Of a stretch of 64,000 bases of DNA, positions 1 to 9,570 are shown in pieces. Source of the stretch: Arcicella sp034519515 (GTDB taxonomy: Bacteria; Bacteroidota; Bacteroidia; Cytophagales; Spirosomataceae). The position numbers were made by a program, and so were the translations under genes. The DNA lies in contig JAXHOK010000055.1 in assembly GCA_034519515.1 (NCBI GenBank), positions 124,001-188,000 of the forward strand, written 5' to 3'. Below the pieces are notes generated by a model. The model was not told the origin of the DNA, did not search any database, and saw only the letters and a list, made by a program, of their open reading frames with translations. The number at the start of each line of letters is the position of its first letter. The stretch's first letter is position 1.

Positions 1-233
1 GGAATGTTTTAGTAAGTCTTTATTCGGAAATAATTTAACCAAAGATTACTAAGAACAGTTTAATTTTTGAACTAACAACTTAGATATGTATTTTTTAAGT
101 TTAAAATAATACAATTTAAGGCTATTGAGAAATTTTTACGCTTAAATTACGTTTATTTTAAATATTTGAAGACTTTTTTACGTATGTCTTCTATAAAATC
201 AAGCAAATTTAATGCCGACATTTTTTGGTGAAT

Positions 234-407
234 GGTACACGGTAAAAGGTGAACGGGTTTGTAGTCGAAAATCAACAATTGTTAAAGGTATTTATTTTAG
301 AAAATTATATGAAACAACTATTCGCCTAAAAATAATGTCTTTTCAATAAATTACGAATAAAGAATTTTAAGTCGAATAGCAAAACCGTTCACCTTTTACC
401 GTGTACC
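234..407. repeat. Inverted repeat in the upstream gap (1-434)
   Basis: The 434 bases before the first gene hold no convincing coding sequence and are very AT-rich. Their one clear structure is a perfect 23-bp inverted repeat, 234-256 against 385-407, built from the words GGTACACGG and GGTGAACGG, with about 128 bp between the arms. It resembles the other word-based intergenic palindromes in this window. It lies just upstream of the ATG at 435, so it could also affect expression of that gene; this is inference. Confidence 0.75.
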
Positions 408-434
408 GTTTACCAGTTAAGACATAACGAAAAA

Positions 435-3400
435 ATGATAAGAATTAGTAGCATAAAACAATTTATTTTACCCTTTCTAATGTTGGTATTAACATTCGGA
501 TGGTCAAATATTGCTTTTGCTCAATTTAGGGTTTCAAAAACCTGCATTCCCGAATGCCCAGATTCTACTGCCGCTACTATTTTTAAAGATACCATAACCA
601 CTTCAAAAGCCACCGCTTGGCAATGGGATTTTGGTGATGTGGCAAGTGGTGCAAAAAATACTTCAACCCTCAAAACAGCGGCTCATTTATATACAAGACC
701 AGGTTCATATACGGTTGTACTCACTCGAACGGTAGATAGTTTGCCCGTGATTACCACCCAAAACGTAGTTATCAATAATCCACCCCAACCGTTTTTCTTG
801 GGCAATTCCCCTTCTCAACAAGACACAACCATTTGTAAAGGCGATTTCTTGACCCTCGACCCCTACAAAGGTGGCGGAGATTCTAAATATAAATACATTT
901 GGTATCCCAAGGGTGATACTACCCAAACTTTGCGGGCGGACACCACCAGTTGTTATTCCGTGCAAGTAACTGACACCACCACAGGCTGTTCGGCTCAGAA
1001 CAAAATTAATGTAAAACTATGTGTTCCACCGCCACCAAAGCCTCCTGAAAACTTTTGGTACTTTGGAAATAATGCAGGGGTCAAGTTTTCGGGCGGTAGT
1101 GCCTCTGCCGATGATAAAGGTAAACTCAATACCAAAGAGGGCGTTTCATCTATTGCGGATGTCAACGGAAACCTGCTTTTTTATACGGATGGGCGAAAAA
1201 TTTATGATAAAAACGGCACGGAAATGACTTCTCTGAAACCCGATGATTTGGCGGGTAGTGAGTTCTCAACGCAATCTGCCGTCATTGTGCCGCAGCCCAG
1301 TTGTCAGGGTTGCCAATCGTTGTATTACGTTTTTACGACAACGGAAATAAACGGCACTAAACAAATGAGTTATAGTGTGGTGGATATTCGCCAAAATAAA
1401 GGTGTGGGTAGGGTTATTGAAAAAAACGTAGTCTTGGATGATGAAGCCTCAACCGAACAGGTGATTTCGCATTTTGTGAAAAAAGATTCAACTTATTGGG
1501 TAATTTCTCATGATTATGGTACTGATTCCATTCGTTTACGGAGAGTTACTAAAAATGGCGTTACTATTTCTACGGTTGTAAAAATTGGGTCAAGAATCGA
1601 CAGTACTTCCAAAGGTGAAGGTTATTTGAAAGTATCGCAAGATGGAACAAAATTAGCCGTTGCCATTCCCGGGGGAGCAAGAAATTTAGTGGAAGTTTAC
1701 GATTTTGCGGATTCTACGGGGGCAATTACTAATAAAAAAACAATTGATTTGGGACCCAATCCACCCAAACTGTATGGCGTAGAATTTTCGCCCGACAGTA
1801 AAACACTTTTTGCCACTTTACAGGCAGATACCCTCAGAGATTCAACTTCCTTTTCGTCATTACTTCGCTTTGATTTGACCGACCCCGATTCAGCGGTTAT
1901 TGCCAAATCAAAATCGTTGATTGATTCTTCTCGGAAAGAAATTTATGGTTCAGTACAATTGGGACCCGATGGTAGAATTTATCTCGCCGTCCAAGGAAGT
2001 ACGTTTTTGGGACTTATCAAATTACCCAACGATACCATTCGCTACACTGACAAAGCAACGGGCAAAATTGACACTGCCTATTATCAACGAAATGGATTGA
2101 GCCTGAACGGTAAAACCAGTCAGTTAGGTTTGCCAACTACTTACAATATCACCAGTGAAGAAAATGAAGGCGTTGGAATCACCGCTTCGGACACCTGTTT
2201 GGGTTCGCCCAGTAATTTTCAAACGAATCATTTGTGCGGTGATAAACTAAAAAATTCTAAAACTGATTGGCGTTTTTATAAAGGTGAAATTCCCCAAGAC
2301 GGCAACCCCGTGGGGACACCCATTGCCAGTATTCGGGGCGGAGAAGGCGATAATGGTTTGCAGGCAAGTTATACTTTTGCCGAGCCTGGAAAATATTATG
2401 TGGTCGTGAACATGGGTAATCGTTGCAAGCCCGATACGATGCTTCCACCACAACCTTTTGAGATTTTGCCGATACCCAAACCCGATTTAGGACCTGATTT
2501 AAACCTTTGTGCCAGAACCACTACCATTGACTCAAAAGTTACTTTGGACAGTAGTAATTACTTTTGGTTTCAGAACCGAAGATTTTTACCAAGAGATAGC
2601 CTAAAAACATTAACCGTCAGACAGTCGGGGGATTATGCCGTATTGGTAGAGCGTAGGGGGTGTGTGGGTGTGGATTCTATCAAAATTGTTTTGGCACAAG
2701 CTAAAGCCTTGAATTTAGGAAAAGATACGCTAATCTGTGCGGGTGAAACCATCCTTTTGGATGCTTCGAGTGCGGCGGGTGTGGGTTCGACTTATGCGTG
2801 GAGTACGGGAGCGACAACTTCCTCCATTTCCGTAACTACGCCAGGCAGATATATCGTTACGGTAAACACACCAATCGGAGGGATTCCTTGCACGACCAAA
2901 GATACAGTTGAGGTGCGGCAACGCCCAAGACCTACTTTTATCACCAACCAAACTCGCCCCTCGGCGTGTGCTTCAAATGACGGAGCAATAAACCTAACCC
3001 TCACACCACCAGGTACTTATACTTTTGTTTGGTATAAAGATGGGGCAGTTTTAACGGGGCAAACGGCATCGTCTATTACAGGACTAACGCCAGGTTCTTA
3101 TAGGGCAGTGATTAACAGTCCGCTTACTTGTCAGGTAACATCTTCAACGGTGCTAAATTCATTGGCAACTCCTGTGGGTCAAATAAGGACAACTCCTTTG
3201 CCTGTATCGTGTGTGAGTGATGGGGGTATTAATATTGAAGTTTTAGCAAGTAGTGTATTCAGACCCGTTAATTTTATCCTTCGTCAGCGTGATAATAATG
3301 ATGCCATAATTTCAAGAGGGGCAATGTCTTCTATTTTCGTTTCAACGGGAAGATACACTATAAAAGACTTAATTACAGGCACTTACTACTTAGAATTGAC

Positions 3401-4610
3401 GGATAATAATGGTTGTAAATTCATAACAAATGATGTTACAATTAATAAAATTCCGAGAACGGATATTAGACTTTCACCTCCGCCACCGTCTGAATGCGAG
3501 GGCGTGAAAGTAAGATTAACTGCCTTGAACAATAATAGCGGAACAATCAGATGGAGTACGGGCGAAACCACTTTGAATATTGATGTTGATAAAACGGGAT
3601 TGTATGTAGTAACACTGACTTCATTAGATGGAAAATGTATTACCTCCGACCGTACTCAGGTAAATTTCAAACCCGCACCACGAGTTAATATTACATCGCC
3701 GAGCAGATTTTGCTTCTCTACCAAGCCTGTTCAATTGGTCGGTACACCAGCAGGAGGAACTTGGCAAGGGGCAAATGTGAGTTCAACGGGGGTGTTTACC
3801 GTTCCGATGTTTGGAATTTATCAAGTAAGATATGAAGTAAATCAGAATGGTTGCACAGGTTTTTACAGTCAAGATATTACCGTGCAGGATGCTCCAACGA
3901 TTGATTTGGGGGTGGATAAGAGTATTTGCAGAAATGACAACACCACCTTGGTTGGCATAGATAATTTAGTGGGTGTAACCTACCGTTGGAATACTGGTGA
4001 AAATACTCCGAAAATACTTCCAGAAAGGTCTGGAAGGTATATTTTAACGGCTACGAAAGGGCTTTGCCGCACGCTTGATACAGTGGTTGTTACGCTTTTA
4101 CCCGCACCAGTTGTATCATTAAAATCAGAAGTATCACTTTGTGTTCCGAGTACATTGCCTGTACGGTTGAACCCTGGCGGTGGGGCAGGGCTGACGTATA
4201 GATGGCAACCAAATGGTGAGACAACACCGCAGATTTCAGTATCAACAATTGGTATCTATTCTGTGATAGCAACCAACAGTTTTGGTTGTAAAACGCCTGC
4301 TCAAACCAACGTAATTGATAGATGTGAACCGAGTATTTTGGTACCTAATATCTTCACGCCCAATGCAGATGCTACCAACGATGGTTTTCAGGTATTTACT
4401 AACTATATTAAGGAATACAACCTTAAAATATATAATCGTTGGGGAGAGTTAGTTTTCACGGCAAAAGACCCCGAAGACCGTTGGGATGGTAAGTATAAAG
4501 GTGTTCCTGTGAAGCCCGATTCTTTTGCGTGGGTGATTACTTACGTGCCTGAATATTTCCCTGACCAAGGGTTGCAACGCAAAGAAGGGGCAGTAACGGT
4601 GGCTTGGTAA
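435..4610 (+). CDS. Very large exported PKD/Ig-repeat protein with T9SS type B (CHU_C) sorting domain
   Basis: A 1391-residue protein starting with a signal peptide (about residues 1-29, ending ...IAFA). A PKD-like domain follows at about 35-113 (motif WQWDFGD). Residues about 205-590 look like a beta-propeller-type region (repeated pattern ending in PDGRIYLA-like strands), and a second PKD-like segment lies near 600-680. Several Ig/CARDB-like repeats with the recurring pattern YxWSTGxTT/ISV run from about 690 to 1290. The last 90 residues match the gliding-motility-associated C-terminal domain (PNIFTPNADATNDGF, then IYNRWGELVF and DRWDGKYKG). By family knowledge this domain directs secretion through the type IX system and cell-surface attachment. 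The role is probably adhesion or gliding, but the ligand is unknown. Confidence 0.9.
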   Translation: MIRISSIKQFILPFLMLVLTFGWSNIAFAQFRVSKTCIPECPDSTAATIFKDTITTSKATAWQWDFGDVASGAKNTSTLKTAAHLYTRPGSYTVVLTRTVDSLPVITTQNVVINNPPQPFFLGNSPSQQDTTICKGDFLTLDPYKGGGDSKYKYIWYPKGDTTQTLRADTTSCYSVQVTDTTTGCSAQNKINVKLCVPPPPKPPENFWYFGNNAGVKFSGGSASADDKGKLNTKEGVSSIADVNGNLLFYTDGRKIYDKNGTEMTSLKPDDLAGSEFSTQSAVIVPQPSCQGCQSLYYVFTTTEINGTKQMSYSVVDIRQNKGVGRVIEKNVVLDDEASTEQVISHFVKKDSTYWVISHDYGTDSIRLRRVTKNGVTISTVVKIGSRIDSTSKGEGYLKVSQDGTKLAVAIPGGARNLVEVYDFADSTGAITNKKTIDLGPNPPKLYGVEFSPDSKTLFATLQADTLRDSTSFSSLLRFDLTDPDSAVIAKSKSLIDSSRKEIYGSVQLGPDGRIYLAVQGSTFLGLIKLPNDTIRYTDKATGKIDTAYYQRNGLSLNGKTSQLGLPTTYNITSEENEGVGITASDTCLGSPSNFQTNHLCGDKLKNSKTDWRFYKGEIPQDGNPVGTPIASIRGGEGDNGLQASYTFAEPGKYYVVVNMGNRCKPDTMLPPQPFEILPIPKPDLGPDLNLCARTTTIDSKVTLDSSNYFWFQNRRFLPRDSLKTLTVRQSGDYAVLVERRGCVGVDSIKIVLAQAKALNLGKDTLICAGETILLDASSAAGVGSTYAWSTGATTSSISVTTPGRYIVTVNTPIGGIPCTTKDTVEVRQRPRPTFITNQTRPSACASNDGAINLTLTPPGTYTFVWYKDGAVLTGQTASSITGLTPGSYRAVINSPLTCQVTSSTVLNSLATPVGQIRTTPLPVSCVSDGGINIEVLASSVFRPVNFILRQRDNNDAIISRGAMSSIFVSTGRYTIKDLITGTYYLELTDNNGCKFITNDVTINKIPRTDIRLSPPPPSECEGVKVRLTALNNNSGTIRWSTGETTLNIDVDKTGLYVVTLTSLDGKCITSDRTQVNFKPAPRVNITSPSRFCFSTKPVQLVGTPAGGTWQGANVSSTGVFTVPMFGIYQVRYEVNQNGCTGFYSQDITVQDAPTIDLGVDKSICRNDNTTLVGIDNLVGVTYRWNTGENTPKILPERSGRYILTATKGLCRTLDTVVVTLLPAPVVSLKSEVSLCVPSTLPVRLNPGGGAGLTYRWQPNGETTPQISVSTIGIYSVIATNSFGCKTPAQTNVIDRCEPSILVPNIFTPNADATNDGFQVFTNYIKEYNLKIYNRWGELVFTAKDPEDRWDGKYKGVPVKPDSFAWVITYVPEYFPDQGLQRKEGAVTVAW

Positions 4611-4616
4611 CACAAA

Positions 4617-4649
4617 AAGGAAGGCTTCGTTTTGAACGAAGCCTTCCTT
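4617..4649. terminator. Bidirectional terminator hairpin
   Basis: A perfect 13-bp stem (4617-4629 with 4637-4649) carries the word GAAGGCTTCG. It sits between the convergent surface-protein gene and the HAD phosphatase gene, with A and T tracts on its flanks. The same word forms the hairpins at 13645 and 42737. Confidence 0.8.
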
Positions 4650-4664
4650 AGATATTATTGTAAT

Positions 4665-5174
4665 CTATGCTAAAACCCTGTCAGAAGCCTCCAAAAGCGT
4701 ATTTGTTGTAATTTCAGATTCAGATTCTTGGGGCTTGTGAGTGATATGAATCGTTCTTACTCCTGCCTTTCTTCCCGCCTTTATATCACGATGGGCATCA
4801 CCAATCATCCACGATTTCATAGGGTCAATTCTGTATTTTGCCATCGCTTTTTCAATCATTAAAGAGTCAGGTTTACGAGTAAGCGAAGCCGTTGTAAACT
4901 TTTCGTGATGGGGACTAAAATAAATATCATCCAACAGATTTCCACATTGTTCTTGAAAATAATTATGGCATTTCATTACATCTTCACGGGTGTAAATTCC
5001 TTTGGCAATGCCTGATTGATTGGTGATGACAATTAGTAAATATCCAGCAGCTTTTAATTTTTGGAGGGCTTCAATAGTGCCTTCAGGAATGATAAAATCT
5101 TCGAGACGATACACATAGTCCACTCTATCCACGTTCAATACGCCGTCACGGTCTAAAAAAATACATTTGTTCAT
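4665..5174 (-). CDS. gmhB: HAD-IIIA phosphatase, GmhB-like (D,D-heptose 1,7-bisphosphate 7-phosphatase family)
   Basis: I chose the ATG at 5174 (MNKCIFLDRDGVLN) because the HAD nucleophile motif DRDGVLN normally lies within the first ten residues. Motif II is ITNQSG, a Lys precedes the Pro in LTRKPDSLM, and motif III is MIGDAHRDIKAG. Length is 169 residues, normal for the family. GmhB removes the 7-phosphate of heptose bisphosphate in LPS inner-core synthesis. The zinc-binding cysteine cluster of E. coli GmhB is absent here (FSPHHEKFTTASLTRKP), so a related sugar-phosphate phosphatase is possible. No other heptose genes are nearby. Confidence 0.7.
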   Translation of the reverse strand: MNKCIFLDRDGVLNVDRVDYVYRLEDFIIPEGTIEALQKLKAAGYLLIVITNQSGIAKGIYTREDVMKCHNYFQEQCGNLLDDIYFSPHHEKFTTASLTRKPDSLMIEKAMAKYRIDPMKSWMIGDAHRDIKAGRKAGVRTIHITHKPQESESEITTNTLLEASDRVLA

Positions 5175-5331
5175 AATATTGGTTCTACATTTGATTTTGT
5201 CTAACATTAAATAGTAACGGGCGGGCTTAGGTAAATCTAAATAAAGGTAATTTAACGCATAAAATATAATTATCTATTTATTTTTTTGTACGAATTTAAT
5301 ATAAAAATTTATTTTTATCAAAATCACTCAC

Positions 5332-5369
5332 AAAAAAACGCATACTTTTTTAGATTAGTCTGCGTTTTT
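5332..5369. terminator. Hairpin with T-tract in the 5175-5620 gap
   Basis: AAAAAAACGCA (5332-5342) pairs with TGCGTTTTT (5361-5369) across an 18-base loop. It looks like a Rho-independent terminator, but no gene obviously ends here on either strand. The rest of the 446-bp gap is AT-rich, and I see no coding sequence in it. Confidence 0.45.
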
Positions 5370-5506
5370 CGTAGAAATTATTAAGTGGTGTTTTTGCTAA
5401 CTACAAGGGGATGTATTTATTGGATATTCTATTTCAAAAAATCACAACCTGACAATTGAATTTTTGGTTCTATTATTATTTATACGGATTCCAATTTCGT
5501 AGTCCA

Positions 5507-5538
5507 CGCAAGCCTTCGGTTTTCACCGAAAGCTTGCG
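5507..5538. repeat. Palindromic hairpin upstream of the molybdoenzyme gene
   Basis: The stem CGCAAGCCTTCGGT (5507-5520) pairs with ACCGAAAGCTTGCG (5525-5538) with one mismatch. Weaker outer arms (ACGGATT / AATTCCGT) extend it. It ends about 80 bp before the start codon at 5621. Confidence 0.65.
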
Positions 5539-5620
5539 CAATTCCGTACAAATCATAGCTGAACCAATTTTTAAACTTTTATTACATTTAAAACGTTAAA
5601 ATCCTACAAATCAGAATACC

Positions 5621-6325
5621 ATGGAAGCACAACAAACGCCCGATAATAAACTCGACCGTATCATCGAAGCAAGAATGAAATTGAAAAATCGGTTTGAGGA
5701 AAAAATGAAATTAACGCCTTCTCTGGCAGACGAAAAACCCCAAGGAAAAGGATTAATTAATCGACATGGAATGCCCAACACACCTGTTGGTCAGACACTT
5801 ACAACCAAGTGGCCCGTGCTGGATTTGGGGTATCAACCCAAAATTCCGATGGATAAATGGAGACTCTTTATTGATGGGGAGGTGGAAAATCCCGTTACGC
5901 TAACGTGGGAAGATTTTATGGATTTACCCCAAGTTGAAGATGTTTCAGATTTTCACTGCGTAACCACATGGTCGAAATTAGATATGGTTTGGAAGGGTGT
6001 TCGCCTCTTGGATTTGGCGGCATTGGTGCAACCCAAAGAAACCGCCACGCACATCATGTGTTATGGCTATGATACTTATACGACCAATGTATCACTCGAA
6101 GAAGCCCTAAAACCTGACGTTTTATTAGGACATACCGTTGACGGTCAGCCACTTGCTGTTGAACACGGCGGACCTTTACGAATGATTACCCCACAATTGT
6201 ATGCTTGGAAAGGTTCTAAATGGATAAAAAGAATTGAATTTTTGCCCAAAAATAAGTTAGGATTTTGGGAGGAAAGAGGTTATTCAAATACGGCATATCC
6301 TTGGCGAAATGATAGATATAGTTGA
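5621..6325 (+). CDS. Sulfite-oxidase-like molybdopterin-dependent oxidoreductase
   Basis: A 234-residue protein of the sulfite oxidase-like fold. The Moco-ligating Cys is in DFHCVTTWS (about residue 114), and the family signature continues with DMVWKGVRLLDL and EHGGPLRMITPQLYAWKG SKWIKRIEF. It contains only the catalytic domain: no haem, no dimerisation domain, and no Tat or Sec signal, so a cytoplasmic enzyme is likely. Length fits the YuiH-like or MsrP-like single-domain members. The substrate is unknown; MsrP-type members reduce methionine sulfoxide, but no MsrQ partner is present. Confidence 0.85.
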   Translation: MEAQQTPDNKLDRIIEARMKLKNRFEEKMKLTPSLADEKPQGKGLINRHGMPNTPVGQTLTTKWPVLDLGYQPKIPMDKWRLFIDGEVENPVTLTWEDFMDLPQVEDVSDFHCVTTWSKLDMVWKGVRLLDLAALVQPKETATHIMCYGYDTYTTNVSLEEALKPDVLLGHTVDGQPLAVEHGGPLRMITPQLYAWKGSKWIKRIEFLPKNKLGFWEERGYSNTAYPWRNDRYS

Positions 6326-6370
6326 TTAGAAATTTTGTTATTTAATCAGTAAAATGACAATTATTTTAGA

Positions 6371-6401
6371 GATTAGACAACTTTTAAAAAGTTGTCTAAT
6401 C
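6371..6401. terminator. Bidirectional terminator hairpin
   Basis: A 15-bp perfect stem, 6371-6385 with 6387-6401 (GATTAGACAACTTTT and its complement). It lies between the convergent molybdoenzyme and Gre-like genes. Confidence 0.8.
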
Positions 6402-6413
6402 TTACTACTTATT

Positions 6414-6857
6414 TTATCCCACAAATTCAACAACTGCCTTATTCCCCCTAAATTCAAAAGAATCTCCCACAATTTTACCCATCAATAATGCTCCAATGGG
6501 AGATTGGGGTGAAATAATCATTACTTTTTGTCCATCAATTTCTACCTGACCAATACTGACGGACAAGAAAAAATCCCCCATCGAAGTTTTCATAAATGCC
6601 CCCAATGCTCCTTTTTTGTAAGTAATTGTATCGTCCAAACGTTCCACAATTTGGCGTTCTTGCTGGGCTTGCTGATACATCCGTCCATGCATTTCACGGT
6701 CAAGATGCCCCATTGCCCGTGAGGTTTCGTACTTGTCTCCCGCCGAGGATTTAGACTCGCTATTGGCAGATTCTTGGGCGGCTTGCATGGCAGCCATTGA
6801 ATTTTGAATTCGTTGGTCGAGATGATTTTTGACGTATTCTATTAGTTTTTTCTTCAT
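6414..6857 (-). CDS. GreA/GreB-like C-terminal domain protein
   Basis: A 147-residue protein. The N-terminal helical half (about 1-80) carries SSAGDKYETSRAMGHLD, a pattern seen in Gre-factor-like proteins. The C-terminal half holds the FKBP-like Gre domain (about 85-147) with SPQSPIGALLMGKIVGD. Gre factors act in the RNA polymerase secondary channel to rescue backtracked complexes. The usual GreA coiled-coil with its acidic tip is not obvious here, so it may be a Gre-related modulator rather than a true GreA. Such proteins in Bacteroidota are sometimes mislabelled 3-oxoacyl-ACP synthase. Confidence 0.75.
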   Translation of the reverse strand: MKKKLIEYVKNHLDQRIQNSMAAMQAAQESANSESKSSAGDKYETSRAMGHLDREMHGRMYQQAQQERQIVERLDDTITYKKGALGAFMKTSMGDFFLSVSIGQVEIDGQKVMIISPQSPIGALLMGKIVGDSFEFRGNKAVVEFVG

Positions 6858-6952
6858 AAATAATTAATATGAAAAATGGAGATAAATATCATCTAATAGT
6901 TTGATTATCAATATTTTAAATCCATCCATCACTAATCATTAAACGTTAATCA

Positions 6953-7381
6953 TTACAAAGCAGTCGAATCATAAACCACCACTTTCGACCATAGATTTTT
7001 ATTATCGTCAATAAATTTTTTGTGTAATGGATGTACCAAATATTTCTCTTCCTCAGCCTTTGAATTAAAGACTAACATCACTGAAAATGAGTAACTTGCA
7101 TCAGTTACGGGCTTGTCGAAATCGTTGATAGACGGTGAGCCGATGTGTGCCATTTTGACATATTCAATTTTACCTAAACCCTGCAAAGCGGCTAATAATT
7201 GAGCATGGTCTTTTTTGTTTTTGGCATCTTTCAACCAAAAGAAAACGTGGTGAACGAAGGGCATATCACCTTTGGGTGCAGTAGCTTCTGCAGATGTATT
7301 CGTGAGGGTGTTCATAATTGTACCTGCGGCTATGGCAGTGGTTGATTTATCTAAAAATTGTCTTCTGGATGAATTTTGCAT
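6953..7381 (-). CDS. Exported Dabb (stress-responsive alpha/beta barrel) family protein
   Basis: A 142-residue protein whose N-terminus (SSRRQFLDKS followed by an Ala-rich stretch) is a plausible Tat signal. From about residue 40 it has the Dabb pattern: FVHHVFFWLKD, a mid segment with VTDASYSFSVMLVFNSKAEEEKY, and HPLHKKFIDDNKNLW. Dabb domains are small ferredoxin-like dimers of mostly unknown role. The gene is 95 bp upstream of the Gre-like gene on the same strand. Confidence 0.85.
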   Translation of the reverse strand: MQNSSRRQFLDKSTTAIAAGTIMNTLTNTSAEATAPKGDMPFVHHVFFWLKDAKNKKDHAQLLAALQGLGKIEYVKMAHIGSPSINDFDKPVTDASYSFSVMLVFNSKAEEEKYLVHPLHKKFIDDNKNLWSKVVVYDSTAL

Positions 7382-7491
7382 GGTTTTTTGTTTTATGTTC
7401 CGAAACTTCTCGAAAGTTAAAAGAAATTCGGGAGGTTTACGTCCTCTTAAAATAAACTTTTATTTTTGGAATAATTTTTGAAATGTAAAAC

Positions 7492-7550
7492 GTACCACAG
7501 GATTTATCCCGTAAATCGCAGTTTAATTTACAGGATAAATCCTGTGGTAC
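7492..7550. repeat. Long intergenic palindrome (GTACCACAGG type)
   Basis: Arms 7492-7516 and 7525-7550 pair almost perfectly, beginning GTACCACAGG and ending CCTGTGGTAC. It lies between divergent genes, 18 bp before the ATG at 7569. Close relatives by wording occur at 18291 and, more loosely, 50759 and 60617. Confidence 0.85.
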
Positions 7551-7568
7551 ATAAAACCCCAACCTGTT

Positions 7569-9530
7569 ATGTCTAAGAAAAATAAAACTAATCAAGCGGC
7601 TATTCTTACCAATGTAGAAAAAAGTGAAGTGCCTGTAAATCAGAATGTTAATTATCAAAAGGGTAATGCAAAATCATGGTTTTGGATAAGCATAGTAGTT
7701 TTATCAATCTCGACTTTAATTGCTTTCTCAGGTGGTTTTGATAATAAATTTGTGGATTGGGACGATAACGCTTACGTTACTGAAAACAAAATGGTGCTGA
7801 AACCCGAAGGCAATTGGGGCAAGGCTTGGAATACCCACATTGCTGCCAATTATCATCCTCTTACGATGCTTTCGTTGATGATAAATTCATCCATTTTTGG
7901 AACAGAATCTGCTCGTTCTTTCATCATCACCAATACTTTAATTCATTTGCTGAACGTCCTTTTGGTGTTTTGGTTTGTGCTTTTATTACTCAAAAAGAAG
8001 GACGAAGTTGAACTACCAACGGCTGGAAAACCGCTATTTATTGCCTTTTTTACGACTCTGGTTTTTGCCATTCACCCGTTGAAAGTTGAATCGGTCATCT
8101 GGGTCTCGGAACGAAAAGATGTGCTTTACGGCTTCTTTTTCCTTTTGGGATGTATCAGTTATCTGAAATATTTAAACTCAGAGTTAAAGTTTAAGTATCT
8201 GACATACAGCTTTTTACTGTTAATTCTGGCTTGTTTATCTAAAGGTCAGGCGGTGGTTCTGCCTATCGTTTTTATTTTATTGGATTATTGGTTCGACCGT
8301 AAATTTGATACAAAAACCATCATCGAAAAAATCCCCTTTTTAATGATTTCTCTTTTGTTCGGACTTATTGCTTCCAACATTCAAGGCGGGGGTGATTTTT
8401 ATGGACTTATCAACGGTAAATTTGAACTCACCGCCATCAGTGCCATCAATACCAAGCACGATTTGTGGAGTGGAATCAAATATGCTTGCTATGGTTTTTC
8501 GCAGTATTTTATCAATTTCTTTTTTCCTCATAACCTTTCTTCATTCTACCCAGTCGGGCTAAATGGCGAAACGGGAGCCCCCAATTATGGTTTTGGAATT
8601 GTGTTTACGTTGTTAGCCATCGTGGGAACAATTGCCAGTTTCAAATGGTCGAAACCAGTCTTTTTTGGCATTGCCTTTTTCGTGATTTCCTTTGTTTTAG
8701 TGTCTCAATTATTGTTGGTGGGCGGAGCAATTAAAGCTGACCGCTACACTTATTTGCCCTACATCGGTTTAGCTTTTGGAGTTTTTTATTTACTATCAAA
8801 TGTTATCGAAAAAGGAGCTTTTCAGCGAAATGCCGTATTGGGAATTTCAGGAATTTTTATGCTATTTTTTGTGATAAAAACCCGTAGCCAAGTCAATGTT
8901 TGGGAGAACTCTCGCACGCTTATGAACCAGCGAGTGGAACTATATCCCAAAGATGCCCGAGCCCATTTTGTATTGGGGAAATACGCAGGGGAAAAAGAAG
9001 ATAATTATGATTTATGTATCGAAGAATATTTAAAATGTATTGATAATGAGGACTCTACGAAAATTATTGAAGTTTATGGAAACGTTGCCACGGCTTATGC
9101 CAAGAAGTTAGATTATCCAAACGCTATCAAATATTATAGTATTTCCATCGTAAAAGAACCTAAAAATGGCTTGCATTATATGAATCGAGGCTTCCAATAC
9201 CTCAAAATTCAGCAACCCGAAAAGGCTCTACCCGATTTAGAAAAAGCGGTTATTTTACCGATGAAAAAAGAAGACCGAGCCTCAATTTTTGGTGGTTTGG
9301 GAACGGCACAATTAAACGTGGGATTAGTGAAAGAATCTTACCAGAATTTCAACATTGCCATTGATAAAGAAGGTAGCAAAGATGCTATTCATTTCTTCAA
9401 TCGGGGAGTGGCAAGATTGAAATTGACCAACGACAAAGCAGGAGCGATTGCGGATGTAAAAAAGAGTTTAGAAATCAATCCAAATTATGCCGAAGCTAAA
9501 AATGGATTGAAGGTTTTGGGGGTTCTGTAG
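7569..9530 (+). CDS. TMTC-like multi-pass membrane protein with C-terminal TPRs
   Basis: A 653-residue protein. A short cytoplasmic N-terminus is followed by about ten membrane segments (residues about 38-440) with GT-C-like features: DWDDNAYV in the first loop, NYHPLTMLSL, and HPLKVESVIWVSERKDVL. The remaining 200 residues are TPR helices. This matches the protein O-mannosyltransferase/TMTC-like group, which by family knowledge uses lipid-linked sugars at the membrane. The donor and acceptor here are unknown. No operon partner is present: the next gene is convergent. Confidence 0.75.
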   Translation: MSKKNKTNQAAILTNVEKSEVPVNQNVNYQKGNAKSWFWISIVVLSISTLIAFSGGFDNKFVDWDDNAYVTENKMVLKPEGNWGKAWNTHIAANYHPLTMLSLMINSSIFGTESARSFIITNTLIHLLNVLLVFWFVLLLLKKKDEVELPTAGKPLFIAFFTTLVFAIHPLKVESVIWVSERKDVLYGFFFLLGCISYLKYLNSELKFKYLTYSFLLLILACLSKGQAVVLPIVFILLDYWFDRKFDTKTIIEKIPFLMISLLFGLIASNIQGGGDFYGLINGKFELTAISAINTKHDLWSGIKYACYGFSQYFINFFFPHNLSSFYPVGLNGETGAPNYGFGIVFTLLAIVGTIASFKWSKPVFFGIAFFVISFVLVSQLLLVGGAIKADRYTYLPYIGLAFGVFYLLSNVIEKGAFQRNAVLGISGIFMLFFVIKTRSQVNVWENSRTLMNQRVELYPKDARAHFVLGKYAGEKEDNYDLCIEEYLKCIDNEDSTKIIEVYGNVATAYAKKLDYPNAIKYYSISIVKEPKNGLHYMNRGFQYLKIQQPEKALPDLEKAVILPMKKEDRASIFGGLGTAQLNVGLVKESYQNFNIAIDKEGSKDAIHFFNRGVARLKLTNDKAGAIADVKKSLEINPNYAEAKNGLKVLGVL

Positions 9531-9570
9531 CACGGTAATCTTTGCCGTGATTGGAAATAATAAAAATCTA

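Noticed and set aside
234..407. CRISPR-like repeats in word-rich intergenic regions
   Set aside because: The repeats are inverted or stuttering words without constant spacers, and no cas genes are present.
5175..5620. A hidden gene or molybdenum-related riboswitch upstream of the molybdoenzyme
   Set aside because: Only two hairpins are visible, with no conserved riboswitch core that I recognise and no open frame.
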